Assembly (NCBI GenBank): GCA_036741235.1
Contig: DAINSQ010000008.1
Location: 1 to 58,397 of the forward strand
Origin: JABWBR01 sp036741235
GTDB lineage: Bacteria > Bacteroidota > Bacteroidia > Chitinophagales > Saprospiraceae
Direction of reading: 5' to 3'
DNA length: 58,397 bases
Shown: piece after piece, positions 25,679 through 35,800 of the stretch
How the letters are laid out: each line of letters opens with the position of its first letter
Numbering within the stretch: position 1 is the stretch's first letter
Program-made: the position numbers and the translations under genes
The notes under the pieces: generated by a model
The model's input: only the letters and a program-made list of their open reading frames with translations
What the model was told of the DNA's origin: nothing
Databases searched by the model: none

Positions 25679-26260
25679 TCAAACCCTCAGCGCGCCGCGG
25701 AAGCCCCTGGCTGCATAATAGGATTGGGCGCCATTGTGATACGTAAAAACGTGGTTGTAGCGGCGGTCGCAAAAAAGGGCGCCGCCGAGTTGTCTGATAT
25801 CGGCAGGCGTTTTCACCCAGCTCGACGTTTTGGTGTCGAAAGCGCCAAGTTGTTGCAACTCCCGGTATTGATCTTCCGTCAGCAATTCGATGCCCATAGC
25901 GGCAGCCATATCAACAGCATTATTTTCCGGTTTGAATTCTTTCCTTTCTTCCTGGGCCTGGCCGTCGTAACACACGCTTCGACGTCCCTTAGGGCTTTCG
26001 GCAGAACAATCGACAAATAAGTATTCGCCTGTTGCTTGATCGAGGGCGACAACATCCGGTTCGCCGCCGGTCCGCTCCATTTCATAAAGCGACCACAGTT
26101 TTTCTGCGCCGGCTTCAAGCGTTGCCTGTAGCTGAGTCCATTCAAGGCCTTTATGGCGGTGCATGTTTTTTTCAAACCGGGCTTTCAATATGCCGAGTAA
26201 TTCTTCCCGTTGCGCCGGCGTCAGCTTTTGGTTGTTCATAACTGCGGGTATCTTGTTCAT
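25679..26260 (-). CDS. DUF4256 family protein
   Basis: This 193-residue cytoplasmic protein matches DUF4256 by its LTPAQREELLGILKARFEKN start, the central GGEPDVVALD and FVDCSAESPKGRRSVCYDGQ segments, and SWVKTPADIRQLGGALFCDR. The function is unknown. The start is set at ATG 26260: a strong promoter covers 26282-26312, so the longer frame beginning at TTG 26311 would lie inside it. An ATG at 26239 is a further option. Confidence 0.88.
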   Translation of the reverse strand: MNKIPAVMNNQKLTPAQREELLGILKARFEKNMHRHKGLEWTQLQATLEAGAEKLWSLYEMERTGGEPDVVALDQATGEYLFVDCSAESPKGRRSVCYDGQAQEERKEFKPENNAVDMAAAMGIELLTEDQYRELQQLGAFDTKTSSWVKTPADIRQLGGALFCDRRYNHVFTYHNGAQSYYAARGFRGALRV

Positions 26261-26281
26261 TGTTACTGGAGTAATAAAATT

Positions 26282-26312
26282 CAAATATATACAATTTGTT
26301 AAAAAAAACAAA
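26282..26312 (-). promoter_or_regulatory. Strong Bacteroidota promoter of the DUF4256 gene
   Basis: The minus strand reads TTTG (26309-26312), 19 bases, then TATATTTG (26282-26289), a full match to TTTG / TAnnTTTG with ideal spacing. It places the transcription start near 26275 and rules out the upstream TTG start. Confidence 0.75.
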
Positions 26313-26322
26313 CTAAATAATT

Positions 26323-26511
26323 TTATTTTATGATTGGCGACTTAGCGACCGTTTTAAAACTGGTAAAATCGTGCTTTCTGGAACCAGCGTATTCGTTCAT
26401 AATCTGGTAAACATCCTTGGTTTGCTGGTTACATGGTTTGCCTGGTAAAAAGGGTTTAAAATAGTCTCCAAGAGATGTGAATCCGGTCCAATTAATGGCG
26501 GCACGAGGCAT
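26323..26511 (-). CDS. Possible small protein of unknown function
   Basis: An open frame of 62 residues from ATG 26511 (MPRAAINWTGFTSLGDYFK...) fills the gap downstream of the methyltransferase. It has no signal peptide or recognised motif. The composition is ordinary (Lys/Thr/Phe) and not obviously that of a shadow frame, since no gene lies opposite. It could be a real small gene or the remnant of one. Confidence 0.25.
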   Translation of the reverse strand: MPRAAINWTGFTSLGDYFKPFLPGKPCNQQTKDVYQIMNEYAGSRKHDFTSFKTVAKSPIIK

Positions 26512-26520
26512 CAACCGGTT

Positions 26521-27048
26521 TTATTTTAACCTCGGTATCCAGCATTTTACTGCTTTTTTGTACGCTGCATACGATTCCCCAAATCGTTGTTCGAGGTCTT
26601 TTTCTTCCATAGGTCGAACCAGTACGTGCCATAATAATGCGCCGGCAATCGAGTATAAAATAACCAGATAGGAGCCCATTATCATTCCCGCACAGATTCC
26701 CTGTCCTATGCCTGCAATGGCCATTGGATTCCTGACATACTTATAGGGGCCTTTAATCACCAGTTGATTGGGGCAATCCAGCGGCAAAGGCGTTCCTTTT
26801 CCAAACAGGCTCATGGTGTACCCGCTATAAATTCCGATGAGGCTAAAAAGCAAAAACAGTGGCCAGCCCGGACCACTCATGGGCTCGAATCCACTGATGC
26901 AATTTATTTTTTCGAATAATAATATCACCCTTGGGATTAGATACAGAAAGACAAGCCAAAAAATGGTTGTTTGAAAAATAGTTTTCGCCAGGTTCCAGCT
27001 AGAGTTGCCAGATTTTGAGGGTATGAATATCGATGTTAGTTTTTTCAT
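26521..27048 (-). CDS. Isoprenylcysteine carboxyl methyltransferase-like membrane protein
   Basis: This 175-residue protein has four or five membrane segments and the family signature GPYKYVRNPMAIAGIGQG followed by EEKDLEQRFGESYAAYKK. These are the SAM- and membrane-binding motifs of the ICMT / phospholipid methyltransferase superfamily (PF04191/PF04140). Bacterial members methylate lipids or unknown small molecules. It starts 8 bases after the NUDIX stop and is likely co-transcribed with it. Confidence 0.82.
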   Translation of the reverse strand: MKKLTSIFIPSKSGNSSWNLAKTIFQTTIFWLVFLYLIPRVILLFEKINCISGFEPMSGPGWPLFLLFSLIGIYSGYTMSLFGKGTPLPLDCPNQLVIKGPYKYVRNPMAIAGIGQGICAGMIMGSYLVILYSIAGALLWHVLVRPMEEKDLEQRFGESYAAYKKAVKCWIPRLK

Positions 27049-27056
27049 TCCTCCGA

Positions 27057-27683
27057 TTACTCTTCCCCGCTCACAACCAGCAACTCGCTCATCATCATAG
27101 CGGTGGCGCCCCAGAGGACTTTGCCCATCACATTAAAATAAGGCACATTGGGCAGCCTGATTTGGTTGCCCAGTAGCACTTCGGTTGTTTGGCGGGTATC
27201 GGGGTGTTGAAAAACTGAAAAGGGGACTTCCAGGATGCCGTTTACTTCTTCCTGTTGGGGAGAAAAAGCGGGCGTATAATCGACAAAACCGACGAATGGG
27301 TTCACCAGAAAATTGCTTACAGGGATATAGAGTTCCGTGAGCCGTCCCAGCATATTTACGGTAGTGTGATCCAGGCCGACCTCCTCATGGGCTTCGCGCA
27401 GGGCTGTTTGTTGCAGGTGGCCGTCGGCTTGTTCAAATTTGCCGCCGGGAAAACTGATTTGTCCGCCGTGCCGATCTTTATTGTTATTCGATTTGCGTTC
27501 GATAAAAACCAGGTGCCATTCGCCGTTTTTCGGAAAAAAAAGCGCCAGCACGCCGGCCAGCCTGGCATCAGGCGGCGGGGGAGGCAGATAGCGCCGGTCG
27601 AGGTGCGCCATCCGAAATTGCGCTTCGCGGCCGGGCAAAGGCTCCGCCAGCCGCGCTTGGAGATGATTGATAAAGGTATCCAT
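27057..27683 (-). CDS. NUDIX hydrolase, CoA pyrophosphatase type
   Basis: This 208-residue protein has the NUDIX box GGKFEQADGHLQQTALREAH then EEVGL. It is preceded by DRHGGQISFPGG, the UPF0035 sequence linked with CoA diphosphatases (NudL-like), which split CoA into phosphopantetheine and adenosine 3',5'-bisphosphate. The start ATG at 27683 gives MDTFINHLQARL; the frame extends to a TTG at 27701, which I reject. It lies between hemD and the methyltransferase on the same strand. Confidence 0.87.
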   Translation of the reverse strand: MDTFINHLQARLAEPLPGREAQFRMAHLDRRYLPPPPPDARLAGVLALFFPKNGEWHLVFIERKSNNNKDRHGGQISFPGGKFEQADGHLQQTALREAHEEVGLDHTTVNMLGRLTELYIPVSNFLVNPFVGFVDYTPAFSPQQEEVNGILEVPFSVFQHPDTRQTTEVLLGNQIRLPNVPYFNVMGKVLWGATAMMMSELLVVSGEE

Positions 27684-27710
27684 AGTTATTCTAGGGAACA
27701 ACGGAGGAAG

Positions 27711-27740
27711 GCTGTCGGTTGTCGGTTATAAGTAGTCGGC
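27711..27740. repeat. Single heptad-phased repeat arm (GTCGGTT units)
   Basis: GCTGTCGGTTGTCGGTTATA continues for about ten bases with the same seven-base phase. It resembles one arm of the inverted elements at 37212 and 48234. It sits between hemD and the NUDIX gene. Confidence 0.5.
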
Positions 27741-27759
27741 TGGAATAATCCTGCAACGG

Positions 27760-28539
27760 CTACTCCTTGTTTGACTTTTGCAGGTACAGTTCGAGCGCCA
27801 TTTGCATAGAGGGGGCCTCGGGGATCGGCGCCTTTACATTAATAGTAAGGCCCTTTTCCTCTACCGCCTTGCAGGTAGTATTGCCGAAAACGGCGATTCG
27901 GGTATCATTTTGCTTGAAGGTCGGAAAATTATCGAAAAGCGATTGGATACCCTGCGGGCTAAAAAATACCAGCATATCGTAGGTGACATCACTGAGGTCG
28001 GACAGGTCGCTGCTGACGGTTCGAAACATCAGGGCTTCCTGCCAGTTAAACCCGTTGTCGTCGAGATACTGCGATACCTCGATAGCGCCGAGGTTAGAGC
28101 AAGGCAGCAGGAATTTTTCGTTGTTTTTGTGTTTCTTCAGTGCGGGGGCCAGGTCTTCGATACTGCGGGTACCTGCAAAAACCTTGCGTTTGCGATAAAT
28201 GATAAATTTCTGAAGGTAATTGGCGATCGCCTCCGTGATACAGAAATACTTGGTATCCTGTGACATGCGAATGCGCATTTCTTCACAAAGGCGGAAGAAG
28301 TGGTCAATAGCGTTTTTGCTTGTAAAAACGACAGCAGAGAATTCGTCGGGACGAATGCGTTGCTTGCGGAATTCCTTGGCTGAAACGCCTTCTACGTGTA
28401 TGAAAGGGCGCCAGTCAATCTGGAGGCCGTATTTTTTTTCAAGCTCGTAGTAGGGGGATCTTTCGGGTTTGGGTTGCGAAATCAGGATCGTTTTTACCTT
28501 TTTGAAGGTCTCCGTCTGCGCTATACCATTCACTGTCAT
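27760..28539 (-). CDS. hemD: Uroporphyrinogen-III synthase
   Basis: This 259-residue protein has the HemD layout: ILISQPKPERSPYYELEKKY at the start, VVFTSKNAIDHFF (first Rossmann-like domain), then LLPCSNLGAIEVSQYL and MLVFFSPQGIQSLFDNFPTF, and ending IAVFGNTTCKAVEEKGL. It closes hydroxymethylbilane to uroporphyrinogen III in haem synthesis. HemD proteins diverge strongly, yet the FTSKNAI and FSPQGI motifs and the adjacent DUF4271 gene, a usual Bacteroidota neighbour, support the call. It follows DUF4271 after 26 bases. Confidence 0.9.
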   Translation of the reverse strand: MTVNGIAQTETFKKVKTILISQPKPERSPYYELEKKYGLQIDWRPFIHVEGVSAKEFRKQRIRPDEFSAVVFTSKNAIDHFFRLCEEMRIRMSQDTKYFCITEAIANYLQKFIIYRKRKVFAGTRSIEDLAPALKKHKNNEKFLLPCSNLGAIEVSQYLDDNGFNWQEALMFRTVSSDLSDLSDVTYDMLVFFSPQGIQSLFDNFPTFKQNDTRIAVFGNTTCKAVEEKGLTINVKAPIPEAPSMQMALELYLQKSNKE

Positions 28540-28565
28540 TCAAGTAAAGTTTATATTAACCCGTC

Positions 28566-29471
28566 TTAAATGTTCTCCTGCACCATATTGACCAATCGGA
28601 TCAATACCATAACGGGCGCTATTTCGATGGCGCAAATATACAACAAAAAGTGGAATTTGTAGTCAAATAAAAATTTATTGGCAATCGACAGGGCTCTAAA
28701 CGTCCGCAACAAATAAATTACGGCTATTATGCCAAATGAAATATAAATAAAACTGATTGCGCCGTTGGGCACATAGGCGATGGCGAGGTTGAGCGGTGTG
28801 AGCGCCAATCCCATTGTAATGGCAAAAACCATAATGGTAAAGCTGTACATACTGGCTTCTTTGGTTACGGGGAATATCATGCCTATGAGCGCTATTGCGA
28901 TGTGTTTGAGGATGAAGGCCAGGGCGACTGCCGCTATGCACAACAGCAGGGTGACCCAATAGCTGTAGTAAAAGTGGTATCCAAAATTTTTGAGTACCAG
29001 GAAAAACAGTAAACCGCCGTTGAAAAAAAACAGGGTGTAGGCGAATAAAAACGGCGTTAAGAGGCCGCCGGTGCGCTCCCTGTAGAACTGGTTGAGCATG
29101 TTTTCGCTAAAAATGGCACGACCCGATTTTTGAAAAATACTACGCATCAGGGTGATGAGCAGTGTGAGGTAGAGCAAGCCGATGATTTGGGCGGTAAACA
29201 AGAAGCCGTTGTAATTGCCTAGTTCTTTATCGGTCAGCGGTTGTCGCCGGGGTTTTGCCACCACGGCGGCTTTTGCCTTTGCCTTGGGCTTGTCAACCGT
29301 AGGCGCAATAAGGTCAAAAGGGTTTTGCCCGGCGCCGGTTACATGGGCAACCGGCGTGCCTGTCGTTGCGCCAAGCCGGTACGTGAGCTCAAAAGGATTG
29401 TCGCTGGTTTGCCCTGCCAAGGGCCAAACGGACAACGCGAGCATGCCGAAAATGTATAGTGTCTTTCTCAA
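28566..29471 (-). CDS. DUF4271 membrane protein
   Basis: This 301-residue protein has an exported N-terminus (MRKTLYIFGMLALSVWPLAG), a linker with KAKAKAAVVAKPRR, and about seven membrane segments (LYLTLLITLMRSIFQ, LTPFLFAYTLFFFNGGLLFF). DUF4271 has no known function but is linked with hemD across the phylum. No ATG precedes the signal segment; the frame begins with TTG at 29469-29471, and the next ATG (29444) would cut the signal in half. I take TTG as the start. Confidence 0.85.
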   Translation of the reverse strand: MRKTLYIFGMLALSVWPLAGQTSDNPFELTYRLGATTGTPVAHVTGAGQNPFDLIAPTVDKPKAKAKAAVVAKPRRQPLTDKELGNYNGFLFTAQIIGLLYLTLLITLMRSIFQKSGRAIFSENMLNQFYRERTGGLLTPFLFAYTLFFFNGGLLFFLVLKNFGYHFYYSYWVTLLLCIAAVALAFILKHIAIALIGMIFPVTKEASMYSFTIMVFAITMGLALTPLNLAIAYVPNGAISFIYISFGIIAVIYLLRTFRALSIANKFLFDYKFHFLLYICAIEIAPVMVLIRLVNMVQENI

Positions 29472-29490
29472 AGAAACCCTGTTTGCGACG

Positions 29491-29498
29491 CAAAAATA
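29491..29498 (-). promoter_or_regulatory. Candidate -7 element for DUF4271-hemD
   Basis: The minus strand reads TATTTTTG, 20 bases ahead of the TTG start at 29471, at a distance like those of the other -7 elements here. No -33 TTTG is seen. Confidence 0.35.
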
Positions 29499-29559
29499 AG
29501 ATTTTTTTGTTAATGCGTTGTTAATCCGTCTTTTGGCGCTTTATTAAGAATTAATTTGC

Positions 29560-30900
29560 ATGACTATGAAAAACAGCACCATACTCAGGGTTCTTTTACT
29601 CGGCGTGGTGGCCCTCACCGGCATCATTGCCATGCAGTCGTATTGGGTGGTGAGCACCTGGAATATCAATGAAGAGGAGTTTAACAATAAGGTCAACCTC
29701 GCCCTCTACAATGTGGCCAAATCAATGGCCGATCTCAACCACGGCACGCTACCCGCGCGCGATGTGGTGAAGCGCCGCACTACGAATTACTACATCGTCA
29801 ATATCGAAAATGAGATTGACGAAGAACACCTGGAGTATTTCCTGCAAAGGGAATTCGAAAAAATGGCGTTGAATATCGATTTTGAATACGCCGTATTTGA
29901 CTGTTATACCAATGAGATGATATACGGCAATTTTGTGCGTTATAGCCCCACCGAAAAACATGACCTCAACCTGGGCGATTTGCCCAAGGATAACGAGTTT
30001 ACATACTATTTCGGCGTAAAATTCCCCTCGCGTTCGGGGTACCTTTTCGGTAAAATGCAGCTCTCTATCTTTTTTTCGGCTATATTGCTGGTTACAATGA
30101 TCTTCTTCGCCTATTCTATGTTTGTGATACTGCGTCAGAAACGCCTGTCGGAGATGCAGAAGGATTTTATTAACAATATGACACACGAATTCAAAACACC
30201 CATTTCAACAATTAAAATAGCCGCCGATACTTTTTTGTCCAACCCCGGGATTCAGGCCGACCCCCGCCTCTTTCAGTATGCCAGCCTGATCAGCGAAGAA
30301 AACCAACGGCTCAACAATCAAGTGGAAAAGGTGCTGCAACTGGCGCGTATCGAGCGCAGTAATTATGAGTTAAAATTGGAAACGGTTGATCTTTGCGCCC
30401 TGGTGAAGGAGGTTTCAAAAGGTATCGCCGTTCACGTAGAAGAAGCAGGCGGCCATTTTCAATTGGAGTGCCTGACAGAGCCTGCTTTTATACGCGCCGA
30501 CAGGCTTCATTTGACGAATATTATCCATAACTTGCTCGATAATGCTGTGAAGTACTGTAGCAAAACACCCGATATTGCGCTACGGGTAACGAGTACAGGC
30601 CATGTGCTGCAATTGGTAGTGAGCGACAAAGGTATCGGCATCCCTAAGGAGTACCAAGCGAGTATCTTCGACAAATTTTACCGCGTGCCTACCGGCAATG
30701 TACACAATGTAAAGGGCTTTGGACTGGGTTTGTATTATGTGAAAAATGTGTGCGTCGCCCACAATTGGAAACTCAAACTCAGCAGCGAACCCGGGAAGGG
30801 CACAACGGTGTCAATCCAGATGCCGCCGGTCAAATCAGTTCCCAATATTGCCAATAGCGACGGTAACGCCATTTCATCACCCGCAGTAAACCTGCAATGA
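29560..30900 (+). CDS. Sensor histidine kinase
   Basis: This 446-residue membrane kinase has a first TM at residues 8-32, a periplasmic domain of about 135 residues, and a second TM at 168-192. The HisKA helix carries His209 in NNMTHEFKTPISTIK. The catalytic domain has the N box (IIHNLLDNAVKYC), VSDKGIGIP and GFGLGLYYVKNV. No HAMP domain is visible between the second TM and the dimerisation helix. The stop overlaps the response-regulator start by 4 bases (ATGA), so the two are translationally coupled. The layout resembles RprX-like kinases of Bacteroides. The signal is unknown. Confidence 0.94.
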   Translation: MTMKNSTILRVLLLGVVALTGIIAMQSYWVVSTWNINEEEFNNKVNLALYNVAKSMADLNHGTLPARDVVKRRTTNYYIVNIENEIDEEHLEYFLQREFEKMALNIDFEYAVFDCYTNEMIYGNFVRYSPTEKHDLNLGDLPKDNEFTYYFGVKFPSRSGYLFGKMQLSIFFSAILLVTMIFFAYSMFVILRQKRLSEMQKDFINNMTHEFKTPISTIKIAADTFLSNPGIQADPRLFQYASLISEENQRLNNQVEKVLQLARIERSNYELKLETVDLCALVKEVSKGIAVHVEEAGGHFQLECLTEPAFIRADRLHLTNIIHNLLDNAVKYCSKTPDIALRVTSTGHVLQLVVSDKGIGIPKEYQASIFDKFYRVPTGNVHNVKGFGLGLYYVKNVCVAHNWKLKLSSEPGKGTTVSIQMPPVKSVPNIANSDGNAISSPAVNLQ

Positions 30901-31607
30901 GTAATCAATGCCCGATTGACATGAAAGCCCACCTCCTGTACGTAGAAGACGATGTCAGCCTCAGCTTTGTAACCCGCGACCACCTCGAATTACACGGATA
31001 TGCCGTCACTCATTGCGCCGATGGGAAAAATGCGCTGGAAGCTATCCGCAATGGCCGGTTCGATCTGTGTATCCTCGATGTGATGTTGCCCGAAATTGAC
31101 GGTTTTACTTTAGCACAGGAAATACGAAAAACCGATCAGCATATCCCCATTTTATTTCTAACAGCCAAATCGCTCAAAGACGACAAGATCTTCGGCCTCA
31201 AACTCGGCGCCGACGATTATATCACCAAACCTTTCAGTATTGAGGAGCTTATCCTCAAAATAGAAATATTCCTGCGCCGAAGCAAGGTGGCTCAGCCTGT
31301 TGCGCCTGCGTTGACCAAATTGGGCAACTACCAATTCGACTTCGACAATTTGACCCTCTCTACAGCCGACGAGACCAACCGCCTCACCCAACGCGAGGCC
31401 GAATTGCTGCGATTTTTTATCTCAAATAAAAACCAGGTACTCAAGCGTTCCGCTATCCTCGAACAGCTCTGGGGCGAAGACGATTATTTCCTGGGCCGCA
31501 GCCTCGATGTATTTATCTCGCGCCTGCGCAAGTACCTGCGCCACGACCCCCGCCTGCGCATCGAAAACATACATGGCGTGGGGTTCTGTTTTCACGATGG
31601 GGAGTAG
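30897..31607 (+). CDS. OmpR/PhoB-family response regulator
   Basis: This 236-residue protein has a receiver domain with acidic pair VEDD near 16-19, phosphoacceptor Asp61 in LCILDVMLPEIDGF and LFLTAK near 88. Residues 130-234 form a winged-helix DNA-binding domain (LTQREAELLRFFISN, RSLDVFISRLRKYL). The ATG at 30897 overlaps the kinase stop; an internal ATG at 30921 begins directly at the receiver (MKAHLLYVEDD) and could also be used. It converges on the metal-efflux operon, with 59 bases between stops. Confidence 0.94.
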   Translation: MSNQCPIDMKAHLLYVEDDVSLSFVTRDHLELHGYAVTHCADGKNALEAIRNGRFDLCILDVMLPEIDGFTLAQEIRKTDQHIPILFLTAKSLKDDKIFGLKLGADDYITKPFSIEELILKIEIFLRRSKVAQPVAPALTKLGNYQFDFDNLTLSTADETNRLTQREAELLRFFISNKNQVLKRSAILEQLWGEDDYFLGRSLDVFISRLRKYLRHDPRLRIENIHGVGFCFHDGE

Positions 31608-31666
31608 TGGCCCGTTCTCTGTTGCAGGTTAAGCGGTTATTGGTTTATGGGTTAACGATCGCAAAG

Positions 31667-32800
31667 TCAATGACTATGCCCTGCCTCGTCTCCGCCCATA
31701 TTATTCAGATAATACGCTCCCTCCAGCACCACCACTGATTGTCCGTCGAGGTCTTTGACTTCTGTCCAGCCGTCCTGGCTGCGGCCGGTTTTTACAGCCT
31801 TTTTTTCGAAGCCGTCGCCTGCCGAAACAAATACAAATACCTGTTCTCCTTCGCGAACCAAAGCGCCGGCGGGAAGCGCCCACACTTCAACAGGATCGGC
31901 TTGTATGCCGGCTTGTACCATTGTGCCGGGAGTGAGCGGCACGGGCTCTACCATAAAATGGCCATGCACCATAGTGGTTTTAGTACTTTCATCGATCATT
32001 TTGCCTACCAGGTGTACTTCAGCATCCAATGATTTATTGGTGCCCGGGATGGTGGCGGCGATTTTCTGTCCGGGTTTAATATAGGCGAGGTCTTTGGCAA
32101 AAACCTGCAATTCCAGGTGCAGGTGGCTGTTGTCGACGATTTCGTATAGCAAATCGTGGGAGTTGACCAGTTTGCCCAGGTTGGCTTCAATCCTGGTGAT
32201 GTAGCCGCTGACCGGGGCGTAGAGGTGGAGTACCGATTGGGGCTGGCCGCTCTTCTCGATTTGAGCGACAGGCAGTCCGATAAGTTCCAGTTCTACTTTC
32301 AGGCCCATGTAATGGGTTTTTGCCACGTCGTATTCCGTGGCGGCTTCCTCTGCTGCGCGGCGCGAGGTGGCATCGGCGTCTGCCAGGGTTTGCTTGCGGC
32401 GGTTTTCCTGCTCCAGGAAGTTCAGGCGACTTTTGGTTTCGAGCCACTCCCGCTGTAATTTGATGAGGTCGGGGTGTGACAGGGTGATGAGTAAATCACC
32501 TTTTTTGACGTAGTCGCCGGGCAAATATTTCACAACTTTTACGAATCCGGCCACCGGGGCATAAACGGTAGCCAGGCTCTGCGGCGGCACCTCTACCTTG
32601 CCGGTACATTCAATGGGCAAGGACAAGCGTTTACGCGAAGGCGCGCCGGTTTGTATGCCTGCCACTTTTTTCTGCTCATCGGTGAGATGAATGATAGCAG
32701 GCCCGGCTATTTCGGTTTCAGCAGCGGTTTCTGTTTTTTTGCCGCAGGCGGTCAGCGCGGCAAGCAGTCCAATAACAGCAATATATTTGAAATGATTCAT
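31667..32800 (-). CDS. RND efflux periplasmic adaptor lipoprotein (CzcB/CusB-like)
   Basis: This 377-residue lipoprotein has the lipobox GLLAALTACGKK. A barrel-sandwich half (VYAPVAGFVKVVKYLPGDYV), a helical hairpin near 125-185, the matching lipoyl half (LYAPVSGYITRIEANLGKLV) and a beta-barrel follow, as in membrane-fusion proteins. It ends with His-containing GGDEAGHSH. It connects the RND pump with the outer-membrane channel in the periplasm. It is last in the efflux operon, 96 bases after the CzcA-TolC stop. Confidence 0.93.
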   Translation of the reverse strand: MNHFKYIAVIGLLAALTACGKKTETAAETEIAGPAIIHLTDEQKKVAGIQTGAPSRKRLSLPIECTGKVEVPPQSLATVYAPVAGFVKVVKYLPGDYVKKGDLLITLSHPDLIKLQREWLETKSRLNFLEQENRRKQTLADADATSRRAAEEAATEYDVAKTHYMGLKVELELIGLPVAQIEKSGQPQSVLHLYAPVSGYITRIEANLGKLVNSHDLLYEIVDNSHLHLELQVFAKDLAYIKPGQKIAATIPGTNKSLDAEVHLVGKMIDESTKTTMVHGHFMVEPVPLTPGTMVQAGIQADPVEVWALPAGALVREGEQVFVFVSAGDGFEKKAVKTGRSQDGWTEVKDLDGQSVVVLEGAYYLNNMGGDEAGHSH

Positions 32801-32896
32801 GATTTTTTATTGTTAGGTTTAAGATCAGGAGTATAACCTGCTGATTACGTTTTTAATAAACCGATAACGGATAAGGTGCAACCGGCAACAGCGCTG

Positions 32897-35800
32897 TTAT
32901 TCCGTATCTGTCCAAAATCGCCAGGCCAGTATTGCCAGGTTATAACGTCGCAGCAAATCGAGGTATAGCAGGTCGTTTTGCCAGGCCGCCTCAATTGATT
33001 GTGCGTAGCGGAAATAATCGATTTCGCCTTCGCTGCGTTGTTTGTCGGCCAGGTTTCGCAGGGCGGCAGCCTGATCGAGCAGTTTTTTTCCGGCGGTGCT
33101 GAGTTCCACATGTAGCGTTAGCGCCTGGTAGATAGCTATTTGAGCCGACAGTTCGTATTGACGTTCTGCTGTTTTTGCTTCATTCTGGGCAATTTGTTCA
33201 GCTACGACGGCCTGTTGTATGCCGGCTTTGCCGCTTTTTCGCCAGATGGGCAGCGCCATGCCGGCCACTACGCCTTGCAGCGGCACATCGGGGCGGATGC
33301 TCTGGTTGAAATACCCCACCGTGAATTCGGGGCTGAATTGCTTTTGTAATACCTGGGTTTCTTGCCTGCTTACTGCCACCTGTTGTTGGAGGGGCGCCAA
33401 CAAGGCGGGCGAAAGCGTTGTAACATCGGGAAGCGGCCATTCGGGCATATCGCCGGGGGGCATGGTGGGAGTTTGATCCAGCCAGGCGGTTTGCTGCAAT
33501 TGCATCAATGCTTGCACTTCGTCGATACGGGCAGTGGCCAGGTCGCGGCTCACCTGCATCAATTGATTGTCAGCATAGGTTTTATCGAGCCCGCCGGCCT
33601 CGCCGGCTTCGTATTGGAGGCGGGCCCTGTCGGCCATTTGTTGATACAAATTGGCTTGTTGTTCTAATAAAAATCGGCGGCGTTCGGCGTATTTGGCTTC
33701 AAGCCAGGCCTGACTTACTTCCCATTTGAGTTGTCGAGCATTCACCTGTAGCTCACGCCCGGCCAGGTCTGTTTGGGCGGCAGCCAGTTTTCGGCGTTGT
33801 CGGTCGGCGGCGATGTTGCCCAGTCCCTGTGTGGCTGTGAAATTGTAATCGATCAGGCTGGTGTTGGTTTGGCCGCCCACGAGCTCCAGGTTGGCGGCGG
33901 GTAGTCTTCTGGCGCCTTCTACCCCCAGTTGAGCTTGTTGTACTTTTAGTCGCCCGTTTTCCAACAGCGGATGCCGTTGTTGTGCGTTTTGCACGGCGGC
34001 TTCAAGGCTGACAGGAGCAACCTGTGCGCCGGCAGGCGCGGGGCATAGCCATAGCAATGCCAATATCGCTGTGGCAGCAGGAGCTATTGGCGGCTTGCGC
34101 CAGCCCGCATTGGCCAGGTAGTAGAGCAGCGGCAATACGATCAGTGTGAGCAGGGTTGCCGTAATCAGCCCTCCGATGACAACGGTGGCCAGCGGTTTCT
34201 GCACCTCGGCGCCGTTGGAATTGGATAGCGCCATAGGCAAAAAGCCCAGCGCCGCCACCGTGGCGGTCATCACTACGGGCCGCAATCGCGCCAAACCGCC
34301 CTGAATGATAATTTCCATCCAATCTTCAATACCGTCTTCAAAGCGCAAACGGTTAAAATAACTGATCAATACAATGCCGTTGAGCACCGCTACGCCAAAC
34401 AGCGCGATAAAACCAACCCCTGCGGAGATGCTGAACGGCATACCGCGCAGCCATAGGGCTATCACGCCGCCTATTGCCGACAGGGGGACTGCCGAGAAGA
34501 TCATCACGGCATATTTTAATTTGCCAAAAGTGAAATACAACAAGGCAAAGATCATCAACAATGCTACGGGTACCGCTATCGACAGCCGTTGTTGCGCGGC
34601 GCGCAGGTTTTCAAATTGGCCGCCATAGCGAATAGAATACCCCGGCGGGAGTTTGAGCCGGGCCTCCAGCGAAGCCGAAATATCGGCCACCAGGCCGGCT
34701 ACGTCGCGCCCCCGCACATTGACGCCTATATTGATACGGCGTTTGGCGTCTTCGCGCGAAATCTGCATCGGCCCCTCGGCATAACGCGCCTGGGCGACTT
34801 CGCCGAGGGGTATGGCGCGGCCGTCGGGCAGGTGCACGAAGAGTTTGTTGAGGTCGAGTTCACGTCGGTAAGGCTCAGCCAGCCGCACCACCAGGTCGAA
34901 TTTGCGCTCATTTTCAAAAACAACTCCTGCTACTTCACCGGCAAAAGCCGCGCGCACCAGCGAGTTGATTTCTTCGATATTAAAACCGTATTCCGCAATT
35001 TTGGGGCGATTGAAAACGATGAGCAATTGGGGCAAGCCTTCTGTTTGCTCTACTTTAACGTCGCCGGCGCCCGGTATATCGCGTATGATCACAGCCGCAT
35101 CGTCGGCAAGTTGTTTGAGCTTTTCTACGTCCTCACCGAAAATTTTGATGGCAATATCGGTTTTAGCGCCGGTCATGAGTTCGTTGAAACGCAATTGGAT
35201 AGGCTGGGTGAATTCAAAAGAAGCCACCGCCACCGCTTCCAGCTTGTTTTTCATTTTATCAACCAATTCTTCGCGCGTAGCGGCGCTTGTCCATTCTTCT
35301 TTTTCTTTTAAAACGATCATAATATCGGCATCTTCGATGGCCATGGGGTCGATGGGCACTTCTGCGGTGCCGATTTTCGATACTACGTGTTTGACCTCCG
35401 GGAAGTTGTCGAGCAGTATTTTTTCCGCTTTGGCGGTTGTGCGCACGCTTTCTGAAAGCGAGCTCCCCGGCTGAATAGACAACTGCATGGCCAGGTCGCC
35501 TTCTTCGAGCGTAGGGATAAACTCGGAGCCCATCGAAGAAAAAAGCAGAAAAGCGCCTGCCAGCAAAGCCAGCGCGCCCGCCAACACGAGTTTGACATGC
35601 CGCAACGCCCATTCCAGAGAGGGTTTGTACATGCGCCGCAGCAAATTCACGATTTTATCGGCAAAGGTATGGTGTTCGCGCACTTTTTTTGACAACAGCA
35701 GGGCCGCCATCATGGGCACATAGGTCAGCGATAATAATAATGCACCCAGCACGGCAAAGCTGAATGTCATGGCCATCGGGCGAAACATTTTACCTTCAAT

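Noticed and set aside
34589..35311. 240-residue plus-strand frame opposite the RND pump
   Set aside because: It lies wholly within a strongly supported CzcA gene and has no family features.
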